Shown: positions 1-8,706 of the stretch, piece by piece | Numbering within the stretch: the stretch's first letter is position 1 | Layout of the letters: the number at the start of each line of letters is the position of its first letter | Origin: Burkholderia sp. 9120 | GTDB lineage: Bacteria; Pseudomonadota; Gammaproteobacteria; Burkholderiales; Burkholderiaceae | Direction of reading: 5' to 3' | Length of the DNA stretch: 64,000 bases | NCBI RefSeq assembly: GCF_000745015.1 | Contig: NZ_JQNA01000002.1 | Location: forward strand, 3,410,001-3,474,000 | Position numbers and translations under genes: made by a program | The notes under the pieces: generated by a model | Databases searched by the model: none | What the model was told of the DNA's origin: nothing | What the model saw: only the letters and a program-made list of their open reading frames with translations

Positions 1-347
1 TCGCGGCGTTGGGCGGGCTCGGCGCGTTTTGCGCGTATTCGGCGAGCAAGGGCGCCGTCACCGCGATGACGCGTGCGATCGCCGCGCATTGCAAGACCCA
101 GGGCTACAAGGTCCGCTGCAACACGATCCATCCCGACGGCATTCTCACGCCGATGACCGCGCCGTTCTTCGGTTCGGCGGAAGGCACGCGCGACGCGCTG
201 ACGCAATCCATCGATCCGCAAGCGCGCATGTGCCTGCCGGAAGACATCGCGAACCTGGTGCTGTTCCTCGCTTCGGACGAATCGCGTTTCATCAACGGCA
301 GCGAGTATCGGATCGATAACGCGCAGTTGATCATGGGCGTGGCCTGA
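1..347 (+). CDS. Short-chain dehydrogenase/reductase, 3' part only
   Basis: The open frame enters from the window edge, with codons in phase from base 3, and ends at 345-347. About 114 C-terminal residues of a classical SDR are visible. The catalytic Tyr-x3-Lys pair appears as YSASK near the start, and the usual C-terminal substrate-loop region follows. The Rossmann glycine motif and catalytic Ser lie outside the window. It is 11 bp upstream of the KshB-like reductase gene on the same strand, so it probably belongs to the same operon and acts on a hydroxysteroid or a hydroxyacyl intermediate. The family is clear; the substrate is not. Confidence 0.85.
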   Translation, partial: AALGGLGAFCAYSASKGAVTAMTRAIAAHCKTQGYKVRCNTIHPDGILTPMTAPFFGSAEGTRDALTQSIDPQARMCLPEDIANLVLFLASDESRFINGSEYRIDNAQLIMGVA

Positions 348-358
348 GTTCGCCCGCC

Positions 359-1444
359 ATGGCTGATGCGCGTTTTCACCGGCTCAAAGTGGCGGACGTG
401 ATCGCGGAGAGCGCCGACGCGCGCTCTTTCGTGTTCGACCTGCCGCAGGCGCTGCGCGAGGCGTTCAGCTATCGCCCGGGGCAGTTTCTGACGCTCAAGG
501 TGCCCTGCGCCGACGCGAACCTGCAGCGTTGTTATTCGCTGTCGAGCGCGCCGGGTATCGACCTCGCGCCGAAGATCACCATCAAGCGGGTGCGCGACGG
601 CCGCGTGTCGAACTGGATGTGCGACAGCGTGCAGCCGGGCGACGAGCTCGACGTGATGGCGCCGGCGGGCGTCTTCACGCCGCGCTCGCTCGACGGCGAT
701 CTGCTGCTGTTCGCGGGCGGCAGCGGTATCACGCCGGTGCTGTCCATTCTGAAATCGGCGCTGGTGAATGGACGCGGCATGCTGACGCTGATCTATGCGA
801 ACCGCGACGCGCAGTCGGTGATTTTCGCCGATGAACTGCGGCAACTCGGGCAGCGGCACGCGGGGCGTTTGCGCGTGATTCACTGGCTCGATAGCGTGCA
901 GGGGATTCCGCAGCAGCGTCATCTGGAAGAACTGGCGCGGCCGTGGAGCCAGCAGGAATGCTTTATCTGCGGACCGGCGCTGTTCATGGAGAACGCGTTG
1001 GCGGCCATGCTGGCGCTCGGCTTGCCGCGTGCGAAGGTGCATGTGGAGCGGTTTGTTTCGCTGCCGGATTTGCCGGTAGCCGAGCGTGGCGGCAACGGCG
1101 AACCCGGTGTTGCCACCAACGCGATCACCCCGCCCACTGTCGCCGCTACCGCCGTCACCACCGTCACCACCGCCTCCATCGAAACCCAACTCGACGGCGC
1201 CACCTTCCACCTCATCAGCGAGCCCGGCGAAACCCTGCTCGACGCGATGTTGCGCGCCGAGGTTCCCGCGCCGAACTCGTGCCGCAGCGGCTTATGCGGC
1301 GCCTGCATGTGCCGGGTCGTGGCCGGTAGCGTGACCCTGAACGCGAACCACGTGCTCGACGCAGCCGATCTCGCCGACGGCTGGACCCTCGCGTGCAGCG
1401 CGACCCCTGCCAGCGCGACGCTGCGCGTGGCTTTCCCCGACTAG
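359..1444 (+). CDS. kshB: Ferredoxin-NAD(P)H reductase, KshB-like component of 3-ketosteroid 9-alpha-hydroxylase
   Basis: This is a 361-residue three-domain electron-transfer reductase. An FNR-type FAD domain carries an RCYSLSS motif near residue 60. An NAD-binding domain follows with GGSGITPV near 120. A C-terminal plant-type [2Fe-2S] domain has Cys308, Cys313, Cys316 and Cys346. This order matches the reductases of Rieske oxygenases such as KshB, HcaD-like and PaaE-like proteins. In a steroid cluster that also encodes a KshA-like oxygenase (22104), passing electrons from NAD(P)H to KshA is the most likely role. A low-complexity Ala/Thr/Val linker at about residues 240-275, encoded by short GTCACC repeats, joins the last two domains. 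A reductase for another oxygenase remains possible. Confidence 0.82.
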   Translation: MADARFHRLKVADVIAESADARSFVFDLPQALREAFSYRPGQFLTLKVPCADANLQRCYSLSSAPGIDLAPKITIKRVRDGRVSNWMCDSVQPGDELDVMAPAGVFTPRSLDGDLLLFAGGSGITPVLSILKSALVNGRGMLTLIYANRDAQSVIFADELRQLGQRHAGRLRVIHWLDSVQGIPQQRHLEELARPWSQQECFICGPALFMENALAAMLALGLPRAKVHVERFVSLPDLPVAERGGNGEPGVATNAITPPTVAATAVTTVTTASIETQLDGATFHLISEPGETLLDAMLRAEVPAPNSCRSGLCGACMCRVVAGSVTLNANHVLDAADLADGWTLACSATPASATLRVAFPD

Positions 1445-1510
1445 GTTCGCGGTGCGTAGGCGCGCCGTTCATGCGTACGCGTGCCGCGAACCCTCTTCAT
1501 CGAATTCATC

Positions 1511-3160
1511 ATGACGCTGAACCACATTCTGACGACGCCCGCGTTGATCGCGCACGGCGCCGCGCGCCACGGCACGCGCACCGCGATCGAAACGGCGCAG
1601 GGCAATCTCAGCTACGCGCAACTCGACGCCGCCCGCATCACGGCGGCGCGCGCGCTGATCGGCTGCGGCATCCAGCCGGGCGAGCGGGTGGCGATCTGGG
1701 CGCCGAACGTGGCGTCATGGATCGTCGCGGCGCTGGCGATTCATAGCGCGGGCGCTGCGCTGGTGCCGATCAACACGCGCATGAAAGGCCTTGAAGCGGG
1801 CGCGATTCTCGAAGACAGCGGCGCGCGGCTGTTGTTCTGCTGCGGCACCTTCCTCGGCGACTCGTATCCGGCGATGCTGGCATCGCACCGTCCTGCGTCG
1901 CTGGAGCGGATCGTCGTGTTCGACGGAGAAGCGGAGCCTGGCGCGAGCGAGCATCACGGCCGCGACGAAACCTGGGATGCGTTTCTGTTGCGCGCGGCCG
2001 GTACGTCGATGGAAACCTTCCGCGGCCGCGAGGCGATGGTGCGGCCCGATACGCTGATGGACATCATGTTCACTTCCGGCACCACGGGCCGGCCGAAAGG
2101 CGTGATGACCACGCACGGCCAGAATCTGCGCGCGGTTCACGACTGGGCGCAGATCGCGACGCTGCGCGGCAGCGACCGCTATCTGATCGTCAACCCGTTC
2201 TTTCATGCGTTCGGTTACAAGGCCGGCTGGCTCGCGGCGCTGGCGAGCGGCGCGACGGTGTTGCCGCATCTGGTGTTCAACCCGGAACGCGTGCTCGAAC
2301 GGATCGTGCGCGACAGGGTTTCGGTTTTGCCGGGACCGCCCACGCTGTATCACGCGTTGCTCGACATGCCGGATCTGGCCGCGCGCGATCTGTCGTCGCT
2401 GAGGGTGGCGGTAACCGGCGCGGCGGCGATCGCGCCGAGCCTGATCGAAAGGATGCGCGCGCAACTGGGTTTCGACACGGTGCTGACGGGCTACGGTCTG
2501 ACGGAATCGTGCGGATTCGCGGCGCTCTGCCGGCGCGGTGACGACGCCGAGACCATTGCGCACACGTCGGGCCGCGCGATGCCGGGCGTCGACATCCGCA
2601 TTGCCGACAGCAACGGCGCGGCGCTTGCCCCGGGCGAAACCGGTGAAGTGCAGATTCGCGGCTACAACGTGATGCAGGGCTATTTCGGCCAGCGCGAAAA
2701 CGCCGTCGATACCATCGACGCCGACGGCTGGCTGCACACCGGCGACCTCGGCACGCTCGACGTCAACGGTTATCTGCGCATTACGGATCGCATCAAGGAC
2801 ATGTTTATCGTCGGCGGCTTCAACTGCTATCCGGCGGAGATCGAGCGGCTGTTCAGCGGACATCCGGCGGTCGCGCAGGTGGCGCTGATCGGCGTGCCCG
2901 ACGAGCGGCTCGGCGAAGTGGGGCACGCGTTCGTCGTGCTGCGCGCGGGCGAGCACGCGAGCGTCGAAGAACTGACCGGGTGGGCGCGCAAGAACATGGC
3001 CAACTACAAGGTGCCGCGCTTTCTGTCGCTGGTCGAGCGGTTGCCGGTCAGCGCGGCCGGCAAGGTGCTCAAGTACCGTCTGCGCGAAGGGGCGGGAAAT
3101 GATGCTGAAACCGTTGCCGTCAACCACGCCAAAACCCCGGAAAACAGCGCCGCAAGCTAG
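1511..3160 (+). CDS. fadD3: Acyl-CoA synthetase, FadD3-like HIP-CoA ligase
   Basis: This is a 549-residue ANL-superfamily enzyme. The phosphate-binding loop TSGTTGRPKG is near residue 185. A YGLTE-type motif is near 335, the GDLG hinge region near 415, and a C-terminal GKVLKYRLRE segment carries the catalytic lysine. FadD3 activates 3aa-H-4a(3'-propanoate)-7ab-methylhexahydro-1,5-indanedione (HIP), the steroid C/D-ring remnant, to its CoA thioester. The assignment rests on family features plus the adjacent IpdA, IpdB, IpdC, EchA20 and FadE genes. The ATG at 1511 was chosen over a GTG at 1481 because the family N-terminus begins there. No strong ribosome binding site is visible. Its stop codon overlaps a candidate operator. 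Confidence 0.82.
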   Translation: MTLNHILTTPALIAHGAARHGTRTAIETAQGNLSYAQLDAARITAARALIGCGIQPGERVAIWAPNVASWIVAALAIHSAGAALVPINTRMKGLEAGAILEDSGARLLFCCGTFLGDSYPAMLASHRPASLERIVVFDGEAEPGASEHHGRDETWDAFLLRAAGTSMETFRGREAMVRPDTLMDIMFTSGTTGRPKGVMTTHGQNLRAVHDWAQIATLRGSDRYLIVNPFFHAFGYKAGWLAALASGATVLPHLVFNPERVLERIVRDRVSVLPGPPTLYHALLDMPDLAARDLSSLRVAVTGAAAIAPSLIERMRAQLGFDTVLTGYGLTESCGFAALCRRGDDAETIAHTSGRAMPGVDIRIADSNGAALAPGETGEVQIRGYNVMQGYFGQRENAVDTIDADGWLHTGDLGTLDVNGYLRITDRIKDMFIVGGFNCYPAEIERLFSGHPAVAQVALIGVPDERLGEVGHAFVVLRAGEHASVEELTGWARKNMANYKVPRFLSLVERLPVSAAGKVLKYRLREGAGNDAETVAVNHAKTPENSAAS

Positions 3161-3175
3161 TCCCAACAGACGATG
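3158..3175 (+). promoter_or_regulatory. Candidate steroid-regulon operator, copy a
   Basis: TAGTC-CCAAC-AGACGATG. It overlaps the fadD3 stop codon and ends 61 nt before the hsaC start. It shares the pattern TAGTC-N5-[A/T]GACGAT with copies at 21967, 30918 and 31830, and the GTC/GAC arms give it partial dyad symmetry. Confidence 0.5.
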
Positions 3176-3236
3176 TTACGCCGCCCCCGCAGCGCCAGAA
3201 TAAGCCTGACAACAACAGCTTCTGGAGGAGTCGGAG

Positions 3237-4133
3237 ATGATCGAAGTGCGGGCTTTAGGCTACGTCGTCGTGCAGTCGACTGCGGTCGACACATGGCGCG
3301 ATTACGCCGAAAACGTGCTGGGCATGCAGACGCAGAACGCCACGAACGGCGCGCTGTATCTGAAGATGGATGAGCGCGATTTCCGCTATCTGATCGTGCC
3401 CGGCGACACCGATCGCTACTTCGCGTCCGGCTGGGAACTGGCCGACGCGGCGGCGCTCGACAACGCGATCCGCGCGCTCGAATTGTGCGGCGTGGAAGCG
3501 GTTCGCGCGAGCGCCGAGGAAGTCGCGCTACGCCGCGTGCAGGCGATGGTGTGGTGTGTCGATCCGTCCGGCAACCGGCACGAGTTTTTCTGGGGCATGC
3601 GAGCCGATTTCCGCCGCTTCGCGTCGCCGCTCGGCGTGCCCGGTTTCGTCACCGGCGCGATGGGTCTCGGCCATACGGTGCTGCCCGCGCCGCAGTTCGA
3701 CGCCACCGATTCGTTCATGCGCAACGTAATGGGCTTCGAGCTCTCGGACATTTTCCGCGTGCGTTTCACCGACGACCCCGCCGAACCCGAAAAGCGCATC
3801 CACTTCCTGCATTGCAGGAACGCGCGTCACCACAGCCTCGCGATCATGGAGATGGCCGTGCCGTCGGGCTGTATTCACGTGATGGCCGAAGTCGATTCCA
3901 TGGACGAAGTAGGCCGCGCGCTCGACCGTGTCGCCGCGCAAGGCGTGAAGCTTTCCGCCACGCTCGGCCGCCATTGCAACGACCACATGACCTCGTTCTA
4001 CATGAAGACGCCAGGCGGCTTCGATCTGGAGTTCGGCTACGGCGGCCTGACGGTCGACTGGGCGCAGCACAGCGTCTACGAAGCGACCCGCGTGAGCCTG
4101 TGGGGACATGATTTCAGCGTGGGATTCCGCTAG
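3237..4133 (+). CDS. hsaC: Extradiol ring-cleavage dioxygenase, HsaC/TesB type (3,4-DHSA dioxygenase)
   Basis: This 298-residue type I extradiol dioxygenase has two vicinal-oxygen-chelate modules. The C-terminal module carries the 2-His-1-carboxylate iron ligands: His146 (LGHTVL), His199 in the RHHSLA motif and Glu265 (FDLEFG). The length and the motifs RHHSLA, SATLGRH and FYMKTPGG match HsaC/TesB, which open ring A of 3,4-dihydroxy-9,10-seconandrosta-1,3,5(10)-triene-9,17-dione by meta-cleavage. The start is supported by a strong CTGGAGGAG site upstream. It is followed after 6 bp by ipdA. A biphenyl-type dioxygenase is the alternative, but the surroundings argue for steroid. Confidence 0.9.
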   Translation: MIEVRALGYVVVQSTAVDTWRDYAENVLGMQTQNATNGALYLKMDERDFRYLIVPGDTDRYFASGWELADAAALDNAIRALELCGVEAVRASAEEVALRRVQAMVWCVDPSGNRHEFFWGMRADFRRFASPLGVPGFVTGAMGLGHTVLPAPQFDATDSFMRNVMGFELSDIFRVRFTDDPAEPEKRIHFLHCRNARHHSLAIMEMAVPSGCIHVMAEVDSMDEVGRALDRVAAQGVKLSATLGRHCNDHMTSFYMKTPGGFDLEFGYGGLTVDWAQHSVYEATRVSLWGHDFSVGFR

Positions 4134-4139
4134 ACCGAT

Positions 4140-5024
4140 ATGAAAACTCTCGACAAACAACTCAGCGCGCGCGACGTCGTCGCGCAACTCGCCGACGGCA
4201 TGACGATCGGCATCGGCGGATGGGGGCCGCGCCGCAAACCGATGGCGCTGGTGCGCGAAATCGTCCGCTCGGATCTGAAGGACCTCACCGTGGTCGCCTA
4301 CGGCGGACCCGACGTCGGCTTGCTGTGTGCAGCGGGCAAAGTACGCAAGGTGGTGTTCGGCTTCGTCTCGCTCGACATGATTCCGCTCGAACCGCATTTC
4401 CGCCGGGCTCGCGAAACCGGCGCGATCGACGTGCTGGAACTGGACGAAGGTCTGCTGCAACTCGGCTTGCGCGCCGCTGCCGCGCGTTTGCCGTTTCTGC
4501 CGACGCGCGTCGGGCTCGGCACCGATCTGCTCAAACACGCGCCGCATCTGCGCACGGTGCAGTCGCCATACGGCGGCGAGACCTTGCTCGCCATGCCCGC
4601 GCTGGAACTCGATGCGGCGCTGCTGCACGTGAACGCGGCGGACAAGTTGGGCAACACGCGGATCGACGGCCCGGATCCTTTCTTCGACGCATGGTTCGCG
4701 CGGGCGGCGGCGAAATGCTTCGTCAGCAGCGAGACGGTGGTCGATTCGCTCGCGAGCAGCGACCTCGATCTCGCGCGCCGCAATACCTTCGAGCGTTCGC
4801 TCGTGAGCGGCGTGGTCCACGCGCCGTGCGGTGCGCATCCTACATCGTGCGCGCCGGCTTACGGCTGGGATCTGCCGCAGTTGAAGACGTATTGCGCGAG
4901 CGCCGAGGACCCGGCGCAAACGGCGGCCTATCTGCGCGACGTAGTGGGCGCCGACGAACCTGGCTATCTGCAACGCGCAGGCGGCCGGTCCCATGTGGCG
5001 GCTTTGCCGTTGCCGATTCTGTAA
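4140..5024 (+). CDS. ipdA: CoA-transferase-like subunit A, IpdA (ring C hydrolase of COCHEA-CoA)
   Basis: This 294-residue CoA-transferase family I alpha subunit has an N-terminal GMTIGIGGWGPRRKP segment typical of the family. With IpdB it forms a heterotetramer. In Mycobacterium, IpdAB is known to open the last steroid ring (ring C of COCHEA-CoA) hydrolytically rather than to transfer CoA. The adjacent gene encodes the matching beta subunit after 10 bp, and both lie with fadD3, echA20 and ipdC. Assignment is by family and gene order. A true CoA transferase cannot be excluded from sequence alone. Confidence 0.85.
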   Translation: MKTLDKQLSARDVVAQLADGMTIGIGGWGPRRKPMALVREIVRSDLKDLTVVAYGGPDVGLLCAAGKVRKVVFGFVSLDMIPLEPHFRRARETGAIDVLELDEGLLQLGLRAAAARLPFLPTRVGLGTDLLKHAPHLRTVQSPYGGETLLAMPALELDAALLHVNAADKLGNTRIDGPDPFFDAWFARAAAKCFVSSETVVDSLASSDLDLARRNTFERSLVSGVVHAPCGAHPTSCAPAYGWDLPQLKTYCASAEDPAQTAAYLRDVVGADEPGYLQRAGGRSHVAALPLPIL

Positions 5025-5034
5025 TGGAGCGCAA

Positions 5035-5832
5035 ATGAGCGACTCTCTCGATTATTCCCTCGCGGAACTGATGATTGCCGCCGCCGCGCGTGTCTGGCGC
5101 GACGACGGCGAAGTGCTGGCCACCGGTATCGGCACGGGGCCGCGCCTCGCGGCGGGTCTCGCGCGGCTGGCCTATAACGCCGGCCTGATGCTGACCGATG
5201 GCGAGGCGTATCTGGTGGAAAGCCCGGTGCCGCTCGGGCCGCGTGAAGCGGGCTATCGCGTCGAGGCAAGTGGGTTGATGACCTACGAGCGCGTGTTCGA
5301 TTGCGTCTGGCATGGCAGGCGTCATGCGCTGGTCATGCCGACGCAGATCGATCGCTTTGGCCAGGCCAACATCTCGTGGCTCGGCGACGACTACGCACGC
5401 CCGAAAACGCAATTGCTCGGCGCGCGCGGTTTTCCCGGCAACAGCATCAATCACGCGAATTCGTTTTTTGTCAGCGGGCATGGCAAGCGCACGTTCGTGG
5501 CCGGTGAAGTGGACATGGTGTGCAGCGTGGGCTACAACCCGGCGCGTGAAATTGCCGGCATGCGTGCGTTCACCGATCTGCGCAGCGTGATTACCGATCT
5601 GTGCGTGATGGACTTCGGCGGCGCGGATCACGCGGTCCAGGTGCGCTCGCTGCATCCCGGCGTGAGCTTCGACGAAGTGCAGGAGCTGACCGGTTTCGCG
5701 TTGCTGGCGCACCCCGAGATGCAGGTGACGCCGCCGCCCACCGCGGACGATCTGCGTATCGTGCGCGCGCTCGACCCCCACAACCTGCGCGCGAGCGTCG
5801 TGCGCAATAACCCCGCGCCACGCAGCGTGTGA
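5035..5832 (+). CDS. ipdB: CoA-transferase-like subunit B, IpdB
   Basis: This 265-residue CoA-transferase family I beta subunit partners the IpdA-like protein encoded 10 bp upstream. The open frame extends back to a GTG at 4993 inside ipdA. The ATG at 5035 gives the normal family length and begins with the expected acidic helix, so it was chosen. The features seen are an N-terminal ELMIAAAARVW helix, the family core GARGFPGNSINHANS (near residues 130-145) and a C-terminal region ending in basic residues. It is expected to act with IpdA on the ring C thioester in HIP degradation. Confidence 0.85.
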   Translation: MSDSLDYSLAELMIAAAARVWRDDGEVLATGIGTGPRLAAGLARLAYNAGLMLTDGEAYLVESPVPLGPREAGYRVEASGLMTYERVFDCVWHGRRHALVMPTQIDRFGQANISWLGDDYARPKTQLLGARGFPGNSINHANSFFVSGHGKRTFVAGEVDMVCSVGYNPAREIAGMRAFTDLRSVITDLCVMDFGGADHAVQVRSLHPGVSFDEVQELTGFALLAHPEMQVTPPPTADDLRIVRALDPHNLRASVVRNNPAPRSV

Positions 5833-5840
5833 GGGACGTC

Positions 5841-6740
5841 ATGTCGATCAATCCATCCACGGCGACGGCCGACGCTGCCGACGAAGTTGTCGAGTATCGC
5901 GTGAGCGACGGTATCGCGACCATCACGATGAATCGCCCCGAGTATCACAACGCGCAGAACTCGAAGATGACGTACGCACTCGACGCGGCGTTCAAACGCG
6001 CGTCGAACGACGATACCGTCAAGGTGATCGTGCTGGCCGGCGCGGGCAAACACTTTTCGGCGGGGCACGATATCGGCACGCCGGGCCGCGATATTCATCA
6101 ATCGTTCGAGCGCGCCTCGCTCTGGTACGACCATGTCGGCAAGGAAGGCGGCGAGTTCTTGTACGCCCGCGAGCAGGAGGTCTATCTCGGCATGTGCCGC
6201 CGCTGGCGCGATCTGCCCAAGCCGACCATTGCGATGGTGCAGGGCGCGTGCGTGGCCGGTGGTTTGATGCTGGCGTGGGTCTGCGATCTGATCGTCGCGT
6301 CGGACGATGCGTTCTTCTCCGATCCGGTCGTGCGGATGGGGATTCCTGGCGTCGAATATTTTGCCCATGCGTATGAGCTGAATCCGCGCATTGCCAAAGA
6401 GTTTCTGTTTCTCGGCGAACGGATGGATGCGGCGCGCGCGTATCAGATGGGCATGGTGAACCGGGTCGTGCCGCGCGAGCGTTTGCAGGACACCACCACG
6501 GAAATCGCCGCGAAGATCGCGCGCATGCCGCGACTCGGATTGACGCTCACCAAGCAGGCGGTGAATCACGTCGAGGAATTGCAGGGCAAGCGCGCGGCCA
6601 TGGACGCGGCCTTTGCGTGGCATCACTTCGCGCATGCTCATAACGAGCTGGTGAGCGGCGACAAGCTGGGCGGTTACGACGCCCGCAAGATGGCCGACTC
6701 GCAACGCACGGACGCGGCCTCAAACGGAGAAGCCGCATGA
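5841..6740 (+). CDS. Enoyl-CoA hydratase/isomerase family protein
   Basis: This 299-residue crotonase-fold protein carries an oxyanion-hole segment HFSAGHDIG near residue 65 and VAGGLMLAW near 140. The ATG at 5841 has a GAGGG site 5 nt upstream and is preferred over an in-frame GTG at 5829. The gene lies between ipdB and ipdC and its stop overlaps the ipdC start by 4 bp, so it is translated with the HIP genes. It is not the EchA20 homologue, which is at 7861, and it is longer than typical hydratases. It probably hydrates another unsaturated CoA intermediate of rings C/D or of the propionate side chain. Confidence 0.75.
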   Translation: MSINPSTATADAADEVVEYRVSDGIATITMNRPEYHNAQNSKMTYALDAAFKRASNDDTVKVIVLAGAGKHFSAGHDIGTPGRDIHQSFERASLWYDHVGKEGGEFLYAREQEVYLGMCRRWRDLPKPTIAMVQGACVAGGLMLAWVCDLIVASDDAFFSDPVVRMGIPGVEYFAHAYELNPRIAKEFLFLGERMDAARAYQMGMVNRVVPRERLQDTTTEIAAKIARMPRLGLTLTKQAVNHVEELQGKRAAMDAAFAWHHFAHAHNELVSGDKLGGYDARKMADSQRTDAASNGEAA

Positions 6741-7819
6741 CCGCCGCGCTGCACACGCCGCTGTGCGACCTGCTCGGCTGCCGCTATCCGATTGTGCAAA
6801 CCGCAATGGGTTGGGTCGCCGACGCGCGGCTCGTCGCGGCCACCTGCAACGCGGGCGGCTTCGGCTTTCTCGCCGGCGCGACGCTCGAAGCCGAGCGCGT
6901 GGAAGCGGAGATTCTGCGGGTGAAGGAACTGACGGACCAGCCGTTCGGGATCAACTTCCACATGTTCCAGCCGAACGCGGCGCAAGTCGTCGATCTGGCG
7001 ATCAAACACAAACTGCGCGCCGTGAGCTACGGCCGTGGACCCGACGCAAAGACGATCCGCCGTTTCAAGGACGCGGGCGTGATGTGCATTCCCACCGTCG
7101 GCGCGCCGAAACACGCGCAGAAAGCGGTCGAGCTCGGCGCCGACGCGGTCACCGTACAAGGTGCGGAAGGCGGCGGCCACACGGGCTCGATACCCACCAC
7201 GTTGCTGTTGCCGCGCGTGCTCGACGCCGTCAACGTGCCGGTGATCGCCGCAGGCGGTTTCTTCGACGGACGCGGCCTCGCCGCCGCGCTCGGCTACGGC
7301 GCGGCCGGTATCGCGATGGGCACGCGTTTTCTGATGACCGAAGAATCGCCGGTGCCGCGCACGACGCTCGAACGCTACGTGGCGGTCGACGACCCTGCGC
7401 GCATTCGCGTTTCGGCCGCGCTCGACGGTTTGCCGCAACGCATGATCGACAACCCCTACCTGCTGCGTCTCGAAGCATTCGGGCCGCTGCGCCGCACGCT
7501 GTTCGCGCTGCGTACCGCCGAAGCGTGGCGTCGCCAGAGCGGCATGAGTTTCGCGCAGATGGCGTCGCTCGGTTTCAAGGCGTTGCGCGAGCACAGCTAC
7601 ACCGCGAGCCAGACGCTGATGGCGGCGAACGCGCCGTTTCTGATCCAGCGTGCGATCGTCGACGGCGAGCCGGACGAAGGCGTGCTGCCGAGCGGCCAGG
7701 CCGCCGCGATGATCGGCGCGCTCGAGTCGTGCGACAGCGTGATTGCGCGCATTGTCGACGAGGCCTCGGCGCGGCTCGACACACTCGCCGCGATGCGCGG
7801 CATTCCGGTTCACGCGTGA
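6737..7819 (+). CDS. ipdC: Nitronate monooxygenase-family flavoprotein, IpdC-like
   Basis: This 360-residue TIM-barrel FMN protein of the 2-nitropropane dioxygenase/enoyl-ACP reductase II family has a QTAMGWV segment at the N-terminus, GAEGGGHTG near residue 140 and AAGGFFDGRG (phosphate-binding) near 175. In Mycobacterium, IpdC is an FMN-dependent reductase acting on a HIP-derived CoA ester after 5-OH-HIP oxidation. It overlaps the preceding hydratase gene by 4 bp (ATGA). Its position next to ipdA, ipdB and echA20 supports that role rather than nitroalkane oxidation. Confidence 0.8.
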   Translation: MTAALHTPLCDLLGCRYPIVQTAMGWVADARLVAATCNAGGFGFLAGATLEAERVEAEILRVKELTDQPFGINFHMFQPNAAQVVDLAIKHKLRAVSYGRGPDAKTIRRFKDAGVMCIPTVGAPKHAQKAVELGADAVTVQGAEGGGHTGSIPTTLLLPRVLDAVNVPVIAAGGFFDGRGLAAALGYGAAGIAMGTRFLMTEESPVPRTTLERYVAVDDPARIRVSAALDGLPQRMIDNPYLLRLEAFGPLRRTLFALRTAEAWRRQSGMSFAQMASLGFKALREHSYTASQTLMAANAPFLIQRAIVDGEPDEGVLPSGQAAAMIGALESCDSVIARIVDEASARLDTLAAMRGIPVHA

Positions 7820-7860
7820 GCCGGCCGAGTCTACAGACACCATTCACCAGGACGGAGACC

Positions 7861-8706
7861 ATGACAGAACCCCTCGACAGCATCCGCTCGCTGCCGTTCA
7901 GGATTGAACGCGAAGGCGGTATCGGCGAGCTGGTGATCGATCAGCCGCCGGTCAATGCGCTGGACACGCGCGGCTGGCAGGCGCTGGCCGATGCGATCGA
8001 CGCGCTCGGCCGCGACGACAGCGTGCACGTGATCGTGCTGCGCGGCGCGGGACGCGGCTTTTGCGCGGGCGTCGACATCAAGGAACTGGCCGCGCATCCG
8101 GAGCGGATCGTCGCGGTCAACGCCGGCAATTACGCGACGTTTCGCGCCGTGCACCGCAATCCGAAACCGGTGATCGTCGCCGTGCACGGCTTCGTGCTGG
8201 GCGGCGGCATCGGCATCTGCGGCGCGGCGGACGTGATCGTCGCGTCGGACTGCGCGCGTTTCGGCGTGCCGGAAATCGATCGCGGCGCGATGGGCGGCGG
8301 CGCGCATTTGCAGCGCATGTTCGGCGTGCAGAAAGTGCGCGCAATGTATTTCACCGGCGACATGGTCGACGCCGCCGAAGCCTATCGCCTCGGCGCGGTG
8401 GAACGTGTCGTGCCGCGCGAGCAGTTGCGCCATGCCGCGCTCGAACTCGCGCGCAAGATCGCCGCCAAAAGCCCCGCGATGCTGCAACTCGCGAAAGAGG
8501 CGCTGAACGGTGTGGAAGACGGCGACCTCGAAGACAAATACCGCTGGGAACAGGGCTTCACGCTGCAGGCGTATATGACGAACGATTCGACCGAAGCGCG
8601 TTCGGCGTTCGTCGAGAAACGCGACGCACAGTTCGATGCCGCCGCATCTCAAGGTGAATCCAAAGGCGGACCACAAGCCGAACCGCAAGCCGGAGCGCGC
8701 GCATGA
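7861..8706 (+). CDS. echA20: Enoyl-CoA hydratase-family hydrolase, EchA20-like
   Basis: This 281-residue crotonase-fold protein carries FCAGVDIKE near residue 65, GGGIGICGAADVIVAS near 115 and a FGVPEIDRGAMGGGAH segment near 140. These match EchA20, which hydrolytically opens ring D of 5-oxo HIC-CoA in the HIP pathway. The ATG at 7861 follows a CGGAGACC site closely. The C-terminal tail (last ~20 residues) is Gly/Pro/Lys/Gln-rich and looks like an extension. The stop overlaps the next acyl-CoA dehydrogenase start by 4 bp. A generic enoyl-CoA hydratase is the alternative. Confidence 0.75.
   Translation: MTEPLDSIRSLPFRIEREGGIGELVIDQPPVNALDTRGWQALADAIDALGRDDSVHVIVLRGAGRGFCAGVDIKELAAHPERIVAVNAGNYATFRAVHRNPKPVIVAVHGFVLGGGIGICGAADVIVASDCARFGVPEIDRGAMGGGAHLQRMFGVQKVRAMYFTGDMVDAAEAYRLGAVERVVPREQLRHAALELARKIAAKSPAMLQLAKEALNGVEDGDLEDKYRWEQGFTLQAYMTNDSTEARSAFVEKRDAQFDAAASQGESKGGPQAEPQAGARA

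Noticed and set aside
104..1210. Long open frames antisense to real genes (for example 104-1210, 1715-3166, 3528-4994, 46370-48115, 48729-50276 on the minus strand)
   Set aside because: They are rich in Arg, His, Ala and Gln with no family motifs, as expected for shadows of high-GC genes whose plus-strand products have clear domains.
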